A stretch of 64,000 nt of DNA, from contig VXCM01002238.1 of assembly GCA_014773175.1 (NCBI GenBank), positions 9,054-73,053 of the forward strand, given 5' to 3'. The notes below the pieces were generated by a model. It saw nothing but the letters and a program-made list of their open reading frames with translations, did no database searches and was not told where the DNA came from. This stretch comes from Lucifuga dentata (taxonomy: Eukaryota > Chordata > Actinopteri > Ophidiiformes > Bythitidae). Both the position numbers and the translations under genes were made by a program. Positions 33,874 through 45,949 of this stretch are shown one piece after another (position 1 is the stretch's first letter; each line of letters begins with the position of its first letter).

Positions 33874-34446
33874 TTAAAGGACCATACTGGCCATTTTGCA
33901 TGTTTCAGCCTAATATATTCAATTTTCAAATACGTACTGATAATCATTTCCCAAATCATGCTACTTGAACAGTAAATTATTATTATTTTTCCTACCTTCC
34001 AGGCCACAATTGGTTTCAGATCATTCTGGTACGCTATTAAAATCAACTTGTTGATACTTGAAATGTTCTTGAGATAGGTAATCCATCNTTTTTTTTTTTT
34101 TTTTTTTTTTTTAGAAGTTACATAATTTTAGCATTTAAGTGCAACAAAAAGCACAGAGTATATCTCCACTGGGGAATGTAGCCCCAAAAGAAGACCTGCA
34201 TTTATCGGAAAATTTAAACAACTGTGACTTCATAAGGCTGTGTAACTATTAACAGGAGAAACATTGATTTTTAAGGTGGGTGTATCACTTGAATATTTGA
34301 TTTTGAAAGATTAAGAGATTTTGCAAAATATCAGGAAAGCTGAAATATGGTTTCATCCTTTGGGAAATGATTGTCAGTAACATAACATGTATGAAAATTG
34401 AACATACTAGGCTCAAACATGCAAAACGGATGGTATGTTCCTTTAA
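33874..34446 (+). mobile_element. TTAA-MITE copy 6 (full length, subfamily 1)
   Basis: TTAAAGGACCATACTGGCCA at the left, GGTATGTTCCTTTAA at the right. TTAA borders both ends (33874-33877 and 34443-34446) and the paralogous empty site has a single TTAA. A T-run with N at 34087 lies inside. Confidence 0.9.
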
Positions 34447-34469
34447 ATCAGCAAAGGAAACATAAATTC

Positions 34470-36560
34470 TGCTTTAGAGCTCCACATTTTAAAAGATTGA
34501 TACTAACATAAAAGATACACACACACATTACCCTCTGTAGGATGTGATTTCTGTGTGCATGTGTGTGTCTGTGTGCGTGTGTGTGTGTGTGCGCGCACGC
34601 GAAGGAGACAGTGCTGCAGATGAGGAGGCTCAACGTCATGAGAATGTATGTGAGATCAGATCAAAATTCACCATTTAAGTGCACTGGCTATCTATCAAAT
34701 GTATTGATCACAAACTCAAATACAGTTTGAAACGTTGCCCAGATTTCATAATGTTGAAATGTACCACCAGAATAAAGCAGCTCTTAATTAATGGTGTGTT
34801 TTGTGAGTAACTTCCCCACTTCCCCAACATACAAATTAAGTAAATATTATACGCTAACATCTCATTCAAGGCAAACGCTAAAAGATGCCTGTGACAGGTG
34901 TTTATGAATGAGCAAATATATCTGTTTATTTTTAATAGAGAGCATATAATGCATTTGCAATTGCATCCTTTTTCTTCTCAGGGATACATATTGTAACTTT
35001 CAATCTGCTTGATACTGTATATATCAACAAGTAATAGTGTACAACCTTCACAATGGCAGCCAGTCATCTTAGTATATCGTACTGGCTATAAATCTATAAT
35101 TGCAGAACAGCCTCCTAATGCATTAGGCCTGTGTAGAGTCATTTAGCTTATCCAGGTAGTCAGAATAATTTAAAAACAATCCACTGGATTTATGCGTTTG
35201 ACCACCTTCAAAATTATAGATTTTTTTTTTTTTTTTANATTTTTTTTTTTTTTTTAATCTTAATCTGATGTAAACTAAACCGCTGATGTGGGCATAAAAC
35301 GATGTGCTGGGTCATTATAAACATTTTAAGCCTGTACTTCTGAGTACATCAAGGACATGAAAAGTCCATCCCATGCCTCATTTCAGTCCTGATTTATGTA
35401 TGTATGTATGTATGTGTTTTTTTAACCTTTACTTTCCTATCAGTCCTGTTTTTGTCATTTATTTATTTAGTGTTTTTTTAACCTTTTAAGGTTTTGGGAT
35501 TGAGGGTGCTACCCCGGGCCTGTCCTAAATTGACATTATTGGTTTCATTCTATATGAAAAATCACATTAAAGTGGAAGAACCATGTCCTATTCAAGTTGA
35601 TTTATAATGTTATGAGAAAAAAATCTAGAATTCTAAAAAGAAATTGCAGATTGTTGTGTGGTTGTGCATTATGACCTTGTGCACGTTGCACATTGGGCAG
35701 AGCTACATTCAGAGCTACTGTACGCTGTCATAAAATCAGGCCTGCACAGCAAGCAAACATGGACATTGTGAACAGGATCCTGTGAATGTGGTAGTTTCTT
35801 GTATGCTGCTACTTAGGAAACCAATGCATTGCTGCAGAAAGTGGAAATTCTTACAACGGATGAATGCACCATAACAGGAAAAACAAAAATGAGCAGCCTC
35901 GAATGGCCTTTTTAAATGAAAGGTGAATGACTTAAACCATGCAAAAACATTGAAATGGTCTTTAAACATTATTATAAAACATAGCACATCGCTAAAAATG
36001 AAACAATAAATTCAATGTTGTATAGCCCTGAGTTTTATGGTGTACCAAGTAGAGAGCTATTTGACCTTTAGAAGAGCAGACGGGAACGTCTCCATTCCTT
36101 GGCTGGCTGTATATCCACAGAAGAAGGCTGTAACTTGCCCACATTTCATGCTCGCTTCCCTGATCATCCAGTTACAAAGTGAAATAATTTGCCTTCTATT
36201 CATGCAATATGTACATGAACGTGCATAGAATGCAATTAGCAGATTCCTCAGTGTGCACACCTGCTTTTCTCACCATTGCCTTTCAATGTCTCAAGATGTT
36301 GTAATTATTTGGAGACATGGTTATTTGGAGACTATGATAAAGCAGATGTTTGGTGGTTTGCAGATTCTGAAGGTGAGGAAAAATGGATGCCGATGTAATC
36401 CCCAGGCCGGCTCTCCTTATTTATGCACTTCTTTTCCTTTGCGTAATAGGTGGAGGTTGTGAATGTAAAGATGTCTCCCTGCAGTTTGAGTGTCAAACTC
36501 TCATGGTGAAATATATTTTTAATATGCCAGAAGGAAGCAAATAATTCTAAAGACACATTA
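34470..36560. other. Unique sequence with microsatellites
   Basis: Contains an impure (GT/GC)n at about 34557-34602, a T-run with N at 35238, and (TATG)n at about 35395-35416. Frames of 60-83 codons are unsupported. Confidence 0.5.
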
Positions 36561-36563
36561 TGG

Positions 36564-37320
36564 TGGTTTCTAATCTTAGGCCCAAAGAAAAAAAAAAGAT
36601 TGCTCCTTGAGGAAACTTCAGTAAATTTTGATAACTGTCCTATTAGACAATTATCACCTGTAAGAAACCTTGGAGTAACACTTGATGCAGATCTGTTCTT
36701 CAGTGATCACATCAATAATGTTACTATTGCCTATCTTCACCTGCGCAATAAATTCATGATAAGCCCGTTCCTTAGCATGTCAGATGCAGAGACTTTAGTT
36801 CAAGCTTTAGTAACTTCTACACTTGATTACATAATTTCCTTTTCTCTGGCTTAAGTTCTAATGCTCTGAAAAAACTGCAGCTTGGATCCTAATCCCACAA
36901 ATGTGAATATACACTGTAGATCCAGTCTTAGCTTCCCTACACTGGCTTCCTATTAATGCCAGGGCCAATTCTAAGCTACTCCATCTTACACATAAAATAC
37001 TATATGTCCTGGCTTCGCAATAATTAAGGTGCTTATTTTACATCCAGCAGCAGGCAGGCCTGCTCATTATCCCAAGCCCCAAGAAAAAAATCCTTAGGAA
37101 ATCCAGCCTTCTCCTATCGTGCTCCTATTCTACGGAATAAACTCCCTGCAGCCGTAAAAGAGGCTGACTCTCTTGAAATGTGTAAATCCCGAGTCAATAC
37201 CTACCTATTCTGCTACACTTTGAGTGAGCATAACCCTCTATATTCAACAGGAAGTAAACACAGTCTCTGTGATTCAGGAAAGTGACTAGCCAGCCTCGGT
37301 CTGTCAGGTTTAATTAGATT
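36564..37320 (+). mobile_element. L2-like LINE, reverse transcriptase C-terminal remnant
   Basis: The frame from about 36567 encodes the region after the catalytic core of an L2/Rex-type reverse transcriptase: RNLGVTLDADLFFSDHINNV, then HLRNKFMISPFLSMSDAETL and LDYIISFSLA before a stop at 36852-36854. Further matches in shifted frames are ASLHWLPINARANSKLLHLT (about 36940) and LPAAVKEADSLEMCKSRVNT (about 37150). Stops and frameshifts show it is dead. It was probably continuous with the tail at 37990-38600 before element D inserted. Confidence 0.85.
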
Positions 37321-37435
37321 TAGTTCAGCCTTAAAGCCATTAAAGGTGAATAATTTGTGCAAATATTTTAATAATATATTAATATAATATTATAAATATT
37401 AATAATAATTTTCAAACTTGCACTGCATTAATGGA

Positions 37436-37886
37436 GCCTTTCACATCAACGACGGAGTTTCACTTGATGAAATTGCGGCATTCTTTTTTTTTTTTTTTTT
37501 TTNTTTTTTTTTTTTTTTTTGTTGGATAAAGCTTGATTTTTCCAGCTTTTCACATGCGAATTGGACCAATCAAAGTATCGTTTCCTGGTGACATCACATT
37601 CAAAACATTCAACACACGGCAGCCATGATAAAGCTTTAATTCCTTATCAAATAAGATCTTCCTCCTTCCTATCTGATAAACCCAGAATCTGTTTTTTTTT
37701 CCTCCTTTTGTTAAGCTATCAGGACTCAGTTTTTTCCGTTGTGCATTTTTTGTCGTGAACCCATGCAAGTATTCATAAAAATCACATCATGTTTGGTGTA
37801 AATATATTTACAGCATAAATTTACATCCAACAAATTTGCACTTTTGTGCTATTTATTTGTATCGCTTTTTGTGTGTAAAGGCCTTT
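37436..37886 (-). mobile_element. Dispersed DNA transposon 'D', copy 2, inside the LINE
   Basis: The termini GCCTTTCACATCAACGACGG and, on the minus strand, GCCTTTACACACAAAAAGCG form an imperfect inverted repeat. The interior matches copy 1 (611-1930). It contains a T-run with N at 37503. It lies between the coding remnant and the 3' tail of the LINE, so it likely inserted there. 72- and 65-codon frames over it are spurious. Confidence 0.6.
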
Positions 37887-37989
37887 AGTTGGTCACCAAT
37901 TAGTAGCATGAGTGTAGCCTGGTGGATGAGGCACAGCATTTATTTGTCAGTATCTCCCACTGTCACATGATCTTTACGATTTGCCATTC

Positions 37990-38600
37990 TTCGTAGGTCT
38001 GCCTCCTGCTAATTGGACCTTCCTCACTCTCTTCACTATTGGGATCCTAAAGCCTGGATGTGTCCAGCCAACTACTCTGCCAAGAGGCTTCCAACTTGTC
38101 CTGGTGGTGGCGACTGTGTGCCTCACTAGCCCCTCCCCTCAGATGTTCTGGCTCCTCCCCTCAGACTCTCAGAGGGCCTTCAGTTGTGTGGACACTTGTG
38201 AACATTCCCTTCATGTGACTCATACCTTGAAGCATCATGACTATGACATTATTTTGTCTTCATCTTTCTGGATCCTCTTACTGGATCCTGGTGTATCTGC
38301 CGTTTTTACCATCCTGTAATATATCATTGTTTTTTTGTGTCTTTGTAATCTGGTTGCATCCCCACATGAAACTCCTATTGCAAACCTTGCAATCCTCCTT
38401 GAGGAGGAAATCTATCGTTGAATTGCCTCTCCCAAGGTTTCTTACATTTTTTTCTCTTTATATAATAAGGTTTGTTAGGGAGTTTTTCCCTTCTCTTCTT
38501 GGAGAGCTTGGGCTGGGCTGGGAACTGTTGATGTGGACTGTAAAGCCCTTTGAGATGTTGTGTGTGATATTTGACTATGCAAACAAACTTGACAACATCT
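37990..38600 (+). mobile_element. L2-like LINE 3' tail
   Basis: Contains TTGCCTCTCCCAAGGTTTCT, then TTAGGGAGTTTTTCCCTTCT, TGTAAAGCCCTTTGAGATGT and GACTATGCAAACAAACTTGA, the ordered signature of an L2-type 3' untranslated region. The 177-codon frame at 38237-38770, the longest in the window, runs across this tail and is not a gene. Confidence 0.75.
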
Positions 38601-39200
38601 TTTGTCAGATGATATTTTTTGACAAAAATCCATGCTTTCCCAGAAGACTGCTGGAGATCTTGCATCTGTTTTCAGAAGAATTCCTGAGTCTGCATCAGGC
38701 ATTTTTTATACCATGGAATTCATTACAACACTGTATCAAAAATGACATTTTGCATGTTCCAGCAACTTAAAGTGTACAGTCACTGAAATCCCATTTTCCC
38801 TAAGTAGATCAAGATAATCCATGGCTGAAATGATAGCGTAAGTAACTTTGGATGTGGATAGTCAGATATAATCTGCTTATGTCACAGCACAATAATGATG
38901 ACAGATCACCTTTGCTGACATCTGTCAGGGATCTGACATTTTTGCCTTCTAGATAGAATGATAAGCGTACAGCAGAAAGTCAGAGCAGATTTTTGCTGTA
39001 CTGTGGCATAAACATCTGGATTCAAGACTACAGGTATAGATTTATATACAGACAGCAGGAACACATCAAGGTGCTAATGAATTATCCATAAAAGGATTTT
39101 TATCAGGAAAAGTTTGTTTTACATTAGATGTTTGTTAGATATTCACCACATAAAACAATTTAAATGTAACTTGCTGCAACCTTTTTCTCATGTTTTCATC
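38601..39200. other. Unique sequence, no gene seen
   Basis: AT-rich with no recognisable repeat or exon. Confidence 0.45.
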
Positions 39201-39865
39201 TTAAAGGACCATACCATCATTTTGCATGTTGGAGCATAATATATTAAATTTTCACACACATAACCTTACTGACAATCATTTCCCAAAGTACACTATTGGA
39301 ATGGTGGATGAAAAGTTGTTGTTTTTTTTTTTTCCTACCTTCCAGAATGCCATTGGTTTCAGTTCATTCTGATGCGCTATTAGAATCAAATTGTTTATAC
39401 TCGAAACGTTCTTGGGATAGGTAATCCATCATTGCCAACAAGATGTGTATTCAGGGTTTTTTGTTTTTTTTTAAGTTAGTGTTTAAGCACAGCAAAAAGC
39501 GTGGAGTGAATGTATGTCTCCACCAGGAAATATAGTCCCAAAAGAAGACCTGCATTTATCGAAAAATNGAGTGAATGTATGTCTCCACCAGGAAATATAG
39601 TCCCAAAAGAAGACCTGCATTTATCGAAAAATTTAAATGACCGTGGCTTCATAAGGCTACGTAATTATTAGCAGGCGAAACATTGATTTTTAAGGTGGAT
39701 GTATCGCTTGAATATCTGATTTTGAAAGATTAAGAGATTTTTCAAAATATCAGGAAAGCTGAAATACAGTTTTATCCTTTGGGAAATGATTGTCAGTAAT
39801 GTAACATGTATGAAAATTGAATATATTAGGCTCAAACATGCAAAATGGATGGTATGGTCCTTTAA
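39201..39865 (+). mobile_element. TTAA-MITE copy 7 (full length, subfamily 1)
   Basis: TTAAAGGACCATACCATCAT at the left, GGTATGGTCCTTTAA at the right, TTAA at both boundaries. The internal blocks are those of copies 2 and 6. A 64-bp false duplication (39504-39632) inflates the length, so the true size is about 600 bp. Confidence 0.9.
39504..39632. other. False tandem duplication at single-N gap
   Basis: The 64 bp at 39504-39567 are repeated exactly at 39569-39632 across N 39568. Confidence 0.9.
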
Positions 39866-41326
39866 CTCTGCTAATGTTGTACAAGGAATAATTAGCACGT
39901 TACCTCTTTCCATGTGTGCATTTATTAAAAAAGCATACCAAACTGCTATAAGAGGAAATGTGTCCACCATTGTTAGGGACAGTCGTGAAAAGTGCAGTCC
40001 TTTAAAAAAATGTAGGTGAACTAACCCTATTTAGGCTTTGCGTAGAACTCTAAAACTGAAATACCTTCACTTGTTGGCATTGCAAGATTTTTTAACTTTA
40101 CAAAGGAGATATAAGAGCCACTTTCCCATAGATACAGTATAATTATGCATTTTTTCCTTATAAATCTGTATAGTTTTCTGCTATAAATCTATTCTGAGTT
40201 GTTTATCCTCATACTCTTATATAAACCCATTCTGAGTGGATAAATTAAATGGATAAATTAAGTGAGAAAAGGGTGTTGGGTGGGACATATAAGTAATAGT
40301 TATAACTACATTTTAGAAACTAATCTGAGATCCTGCAGTTCTGAATTTAATTTTATGTTTCTTGGATAGCTCCTAATACAAAAAAAAAAAAAAAAAAAAA
40401 AAAAACTTTGTCATTCTGTGTGAAGGTAGTCAGTGAAGATTCTTTTTGCCAGCATTTTAGTCAGTTACTAATATTTCTATTGTTCCAATTTTCACTGTTT
40501 GTAGTATGAATCTGAGGTGTAATTTTTTTTTTTTTTTACACATGAAAGTCAGCTAATATTCATTTATTTATCCATCTATAAATGTGAGCAATGGTTTATC
40601 TCTGGGGAGCAGAGCTGAAAGGACTGTAAACAGTCAAGCCCTTGACACACAAAGAGGCTTTTCCAAAAGCTTGAATTGAGCCTGAGCATGATAGTGGAAA
40701 GGAAACCTGAGTTTTGTATCAACAGCCAAAAATACTATGGCTTTTCCTGTCATGTGGAAGCTTGGCACTCTGCTGAAGATGTTAGTCACTGGCAGATATG
40801 ATATGAACACCCAGGCGGGCGTATAATGTACTGTAGTGCCNAAAAAAAAAAAAAAAAAAAAAAAAAAAAACATAGCGATGTGTGGCGTGAGCGTCAGCCG
40901 TTTCTCATCTGTCACATAAGAAATACCTTTAACGCCAACTTTTTCTTGGGTGCAATTCAACGTCAAGGTAATTTCATTTTCGTAGATTGAATGTAAATTT
41001 CCTACGGAGCTGCTGAGGCGAGCAGAGTGTGGTGTGGGAGTCTACAGTATCTGCTATCTGTAGACAGCTCGAGAGGGAAAAAAAAAAACCAGTATAATTG
41101 TGTGCCCTGTGTGCACTATTATACACAGAGGAAACAAAAATATGTTTTACTGAGGTGTGATTTGACTTGTCAGGTTCTGGCTGAAGGTTTTGAAAGCTGA
41201 GAAGAACTGGACTTGTCAGTACGATCAGCCAATCAACCTTTTTTACGTCTTGCATCAAAAAGTGTTCTTGTTACCTGGATTCTGCCTGTGTTGTAACTGG
41301 ATCTCTGTAGGCAGGTTGTTATGCTA
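39866..41326. other. Unique sequence with poly-A tracts
   Basis: Poly-A at about 40381-40405 and at 40842-40870 (after N 40841). Open frames of 94-110 codons include the homopolymer or lack domains. No gene. Confidence 0.5.
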
Positions 41327-42345
41327 TTAAAGGACTATACCAATGGTTTTTACATGTTTGAGCCCAATAAATTCAACCCGATATAGACTATAAGCCAGAC
41401 ATTTGAGGCCACCCCCAGATTTAAAAAAAAAAAATCATCAATACACTGTTTGTTTTACAATTTATTGCACAGGAAATGACAAAAATACATAAAATAAATA
41501 TAACTAATTAGTTTTCATGAAGAATTAGTCACATCAAAACACTCTGAAGTCATTTCAGGCTCAGACTTTGGTTTCATCAAAGTAACCCCCTCTGGCCAAG
41601 TCAGAATTCTAAAACCTTTTGCTTCTCTTTTGAATGGATGTAATTTTGGCATAATTTTGATGAATGTTTTGGATCGTTGTTCTGTTGAAGAATGAAATTT
41701 TAACCAGTCTTTCTTCATAATTGCTTTAACTTGGACCAAGTCTCCAGATCTCTCTACCCCAACCCTACCCTACCTCATTTCCTGTACAATGAACTGTAAA
41801 ACAGTGTACTGATGATTTTTTTTTAATTTTATTTATTTTTTTTAATCTGGACTTCAGCCTGTAGTGTACATATTACATTTCTGTCAATAATTTTCCAAAA
41901 CATACTATTGAAGTGGTAAATAACCGAAACCTGCCAGACTGCCACTGGTTTCAGTTCATTCCAATACCTATTAAAATCAACTCATAGAGATGTGAAATGT
42001 GCTTGTGATACATAATCCATCACAGGGAACCATACTCCATAATTATTTTTTGTCATTTACTTAATTTATCTGGTCCAGCATGGAGCTGCACAGAAGAAAA
42101 TTAATGTCTCCACCAGGGAATATAGTCAGAGTAGAAGATGGATTTTACCAAGAAATTAAAAACTCCTACATTGGGATGCTTATGTGAACAGGGGAAATAT
42201 TGACTTTTAAGGTGGATGAATCAACTAAACATTTAATTTTAAAAGATTAAAGGATTTGGCAAAATCACAGGAAAATTAAAATATGGTTTTATGCTTTGTA
42301 AAATGATTGTCATTAATGCAACAGGTATGCAGATAGTATAGACCA
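41327..42345 (+). mobile_element. TTAA-MITE copy 8 (subfamily 2, interrupted, right end decayed)
   Basis: Starts TTAAAGGACTATACCAATGG, is interrupted by a Tc1-like insertion (41386-41866), and resumes with CATATTACATTTCTGTCAAT, CACTGGTTTCAGTTCATTCC and TGTCTCCACCAGGGAATATA. The right end fades at AGATAGTATAGACC without a clean TTAA. Confidence 0.82.
41386..41866. mobile_element. Tc1-like non-autonomous element nested in TTAA-MITE copy 8
   Basis: Inner inverted repeats are clear: TCATCAATACACTGTTTGTT and ACAATTTATTGCACAGGAAA on the left mirror CATTTCCTGTACAATGAACT and GTAAAACAGTGTACTGATGA on the right. Outer ends resemble the Tc1-type terminus CACTACxGGnnnAAAGT. TA sits at the right junction and probably at 41384-41385. 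The 74-codon minus-strand frame has no transposase motif. Confidence 0.7.
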
Positions 42346-42369
42346 TCTAAATCTGAGCAACAGATAAAC

Positions 42370-43858
42370 ACAAAATATAATGCAATGCAAACAAATGACT
42401 GCTCTTGTTCATGTTAATACATCATTTAAACATTCACAATCAGTGTTTAAAAATGAGCGAACCTCTAGTTTAAAGACTCTAAAAGCTATTTGGAGTCAGG
42501 TGAGTCGAGATTGGAGGGTTGTGGGCTATAAAGGGGGCTCTGCTTGGCCACAAAGTCTGGTTACTGCCAGACTCTGCCCTTCTCTTCAAGTTTCAGAGGA
42601 CCTTAGAAGAAGAACCGTGGAGATGAATAAAGCTGGAAAAGGCCCCTAAAGCATTTTCTGTGTGTTTACCAATCCAAATTCAAACAAATTGTCTACAAAT
42701 GGAGAAAATTAAATTCTCTTGCTACCCTCCCTAGGGGTAGACATTCTGCAAAGATCACATCAAGAGCACAACTTGCAATATATAGGGTGAGGAAGAACCC
42801 AAGGAAAACAGCAAAAGACCCACAGAAATCTCTAGAATCTACTAAAGTTTATGTCCATGTCCACTCCAAAAAAAAAAAAAAAAAANAAAAAAAAAAAAAA
42901 AAAGAAGTTAACCATCTGGAGGTTCCATAAGATTTCTTGGACAATATTCAGTGAGCAGAAGAGATAAAAGTTAAACTTTTTAGCAGAAATTCACAGTTCC
43001 TTCTTTGAAAGAAAAAGGGCATGAACATCAACACCAAAACGTCATTCCAACTCTGAAGCACGATAGAGGGAGCATCATGGTTTTGGAGCTGCAATATCAT
43101 TGTGAAAGTTATGAATTAAAAATTGTCTCACTAAATTTTACAGGAGATGTCAGGGTTGGGTCTGTCACATAGTGCTTAAGATAAGTCAGATAATGTTAAA
43201 AGACACCGGGAGTACCGTATATACTCAAGTATAAGCTGATCTCGTGTGTAAGCCGACCTGATTTTGACCTGCAAATTTAGATTTTTAAAGAAACCCATAT
43301 ATAAGCCGACCCCCTGATATTGTTCCATCAATTTATTTGTTAAGCAAATTACTGTTTTTCTGGGTATTGTCATAGTATTCCTGTGATTCTCTGAAAATAA
43401 TCCATGTACCAGTAAACATGATATTTATTTCAGCAGCTGATTACTGTAACTGACCAATCACAACAGAGCTTACTAGCCACCACAAAATGTGCTAGATAAG
43501 ATGTTTTGTCAGGAAATATCTAATTATAAGGTATTTTCCATGGGTAGTGGTAATGGGTAGTATTTTTTCCAGCCCTGGAAATTTCATTCTCTGGGATCAA
43601 ATTTGAATTTCTCATGTATAAGCCGACCCCCCGATTTGCTTTGTGAAATTTGGTAATAAAATTTGGTAATAAAAACTCAGCTTATACTCGAGTATATACA
43701 GTAATTCATAAAACACATTACCAGATTCAAAGTGTCGATAAGGGCAAATAGCATCACACAACCACATTTCCTCATTCATGAAAAAGATGCTGGTAACGCC
43801 TGAAATGGGTTTTAAACATTGGACCACTTATTTAGTGGGATGCCGTATAGTTACATAG

Positions 43859-43890
<32 letters not shown>

Positions 43891-44270
43891 AATTACCCCC
43901 ACTGATGCAATACACACAAGTTAATCAACTACAGAATGGTAAGGAAATGCATGTTTTGGAATGGCCAGGTCCGAGTCCAAACCTTAACCCAAGAAATCCC
44001 AGAAATATTTAAGATCTGAAGCAGGTCTGTAGGACAGAATATCCCAAAATTCCTCCTGATCATTGCACAAGTCTGATCAGCAGCTACAGGAGACGTTCAG
44101 TGGAAGTTCTTACTGCTACACAGTGTTTGACCAGTCATTTAATGCAAGGTTCTATACTTTATCAGCCTGGACTATGAATGACTAAATAATGTGTGAAATA
44201 AAACGAAAAGTCAAAATTGCTGGTGCATCATTAGTTTAGGCAGAATCAGTTTGTCTCCTATAATAACTCA
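42370..44270 (+). mobile_element. Decayed Tc1 transposon, interrupted
   Basis: Traces of a Tc1 transposase gene lie in order on the plus strand: TCAAGAGCACAACTTGCAAT (about 42761), CATGAACATCAACACC and GAGGGAGCATCATGG (43020-43080, corresponding to the GGGSIMVWGCF region), TTTTGGAATGGCCAGG (about 43954, the WPxxSPDLNP region), ATTCCTCCTGATCATTGCAC, CAAGTCTGATCAGCAGCTAC, ending near CATCATTAGTTTAGGCAGAA. Stops and frameshifts throughout make it non-functional. Element C splits it at 43213-43705, and a poly-A with N at 42886 lies within. Confidence 0.75.
43213..43705 (+). mobile_element. Tigger/pogo-like element 'C', copy 1, with terminal repeats
   Basis: The left end is CCGTATATACTCAAGTATAA and the right end, on the minus strand, is CTGTATATACTCGAGTATAA then GCTGAG, bordered by TA on both sides. 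Internal CATATATAAGCCGACCCCCT and GTATAAGCCGACCCCCCGAT form a second inverted pair. TA duplication and this terminus point to the Tc1/mariner group (Tigger/pogo type), recalled rather than searched. No transposase is present. Confidence 0.75.
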
Positions 44271-45160
44271 GAAATCCAGGCCATTCCAAAGAGGTCAAGC
44301 TTCTTTCTTGCAACACATTTCACAGCTTATCACATTCACAGCTGGGATCATCGGAAAAATAAATTGCTTCATTGCATTCATGGCAATTCTCAAAAACACC
44401 GCCGACTTGCCTAGCAATCTACAAGGTAATATCTGTGTCATACACACACACACACATACACAAGGCTGCACTCACTCAATAATGTCCTCAGAATAATCCA
44501 ATTGGTTCAAGGACCCTTGATGATCCTGAAGATAAAGGAGTCTAATGCCTTTCCAGTTCCCCCTGTCTCTGCTGCCCCCGGGTACTGTGGCCCTCTTTGA
44601 CCAAGTAGCTGTCACGCTAAGCCCTCTGAGCATAATCATTAGTGTGTTATTATTTATTATTATTCATTAACCTGCGGTCAATAGTCAGGCAGAGAAACAG
44701 GGCAGTGACAGTCCTCTCTAATGAGAGCAATAACTCTGGTAAAATGAGAGGATTCTGTCACAGAGCTAAGTGAGGGAAGGATTAATTTGTGGTTTAGGGA
44801 TCCTGAGTAACACTTAATCTCAGAATGAATACCTGTGTATTGTGAGCTTTCATGGCAGACATTTTGCTGTTCAATAAAATAATCTGGAGTGGGATGTGGA
44901 AGAAAGGTTTGGTCATTTTGTCCTGGATCCGCTTTGCTGCTCATCTATAAACTGGTGGATGCATGTTTTTGTTTTTTTGTTTGTTTGTTTGTTTAGTTTT
45001 TTGTTTGGTCTCCTAAATTTCTAGCAGTGTACGAATTTTGTTTTCTGTCTTTGGTTCCAAGAGTGCTAACCATTGTTGGACATTTTTTCAAACTCTGGTC
45101 CAGAACTACTCTTTAGGATTAATTACAAAAGATTTTAATCGCGATTTAATGGTTGTTCTC
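44271..45160. other. Unique sequence with (CA)n; candidate conserved block
   Basis: (CA)n near 44443-44462. The block 44520-44945 is repeat-free with motifs such as AGCATAATCATTAGTGTG and CTCTCTAATGAGAGC (palindromic). No exon recognised. Confidence 0.2.
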
Positions 45161-45164
45161 TTGT

Positions 45165-45576
45165 CTGCAACAGCCCAAAATCTCACTGTTTATAGGAGGC
45201 TTTAGTCAATTACCAAATCTCTGTTCATCTTTCAGTGGGACCATCAGTTAATTATATGGATAATAGATTTCCTCATCAACAGGACACAGAAATTATTGGT
45301 CAATACGAAACATTACACACCTAGGATGTGTTCTTTCCCAGGTGTTCACCAGCCACCAGCTGGTGAAATCTGCTGATGACACAGACTCCTGTCCCTGTTA
45401 TCACACCCCCACAGTGGATCATTGACCTGCTCAAGTGGCTTTATGGAGTGGTGCTATAGGTCAAGCCTGCAGTTGAATGTGGAAAAGACTAATCAGATGG
45501 TGGTTAATACATTGGAGTTTTAAGTTTTTGGTACAGTTGTTTGATCACAGTCTGAAGTTTGATAGTAACACAGAAG
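45165..45576 (+). mobile_element. LINE reverse transcriptase fragment, cut by a TTAA-MITE
   Basis: QLVKSADDTDS (about 45358-45390) corresponds to the catalytic F/YADD motif of non-LTR reverse transcriptases, with S before ADD. In other frames SSLQLNVEKTNQMVVN (about 45460-45510) and FKFLVQLFDHSLKFDSNTEV (about 45521-45577) follow in the correct order. Frameshifts and stops make it dead. The similarity ends at the TTAA of MITE copy 9. Confidence 0.8.
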
Positions 45577-45912
45577 TTAAAGGACCATACTTGCGATTTT
45601 GCATGTTTAAGGCCAAATAAATACATGTTACTTTACTGATGAGCAATAGCCAAAAGAAAAAAAATCATATTTAAGTTTCCCTGTTATTTTGCCAAATCCC
45701 CTAATCTTTCAAAATCAAATGTTCAGGTGATACAACCCACCTTAAAATTATATGTTTCGCCTGCTAACACATGTCCAAATGTAGAAGGGACAGTGGTTTT
45801 TAATTTGTTTGGTAAAAGCTATTTTCTACTGGGACTATATTCCCGGCTGGAGAGATATATTGTCTTCCATGCAGCCATGTTGGACCAGTTAAATAAAGTT
45901 ACTTCAGGGGGG
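45577..45912 (-). mobile_element. TTAA-MITE copy 9 (truncated, subfamily 2)
   Basis: Left boundary TTAAAGGACCATACTTGCGA. Reverse-oriented blocks are CCTAATCTTTCAAAATCAAA, GGACTATATTCCCGGCTGGA and TGTTGGACCAGTTAAATAAA. It stops at a poly-A (about 45916-45939), so the other end is missing. Confidence 0.82.
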
Positions 45913-45949
45913 GAAAAAAAAAAAAAAAAAAAAAAAACTTAGTAGATAT

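Noticed and set aside
38237..38770. Longest open frame, 177 codons
   Set aside because: It runs through a LINE 3' untranslated tail (TGTAAAGCCCTTTGAGATGT) and has no domain.
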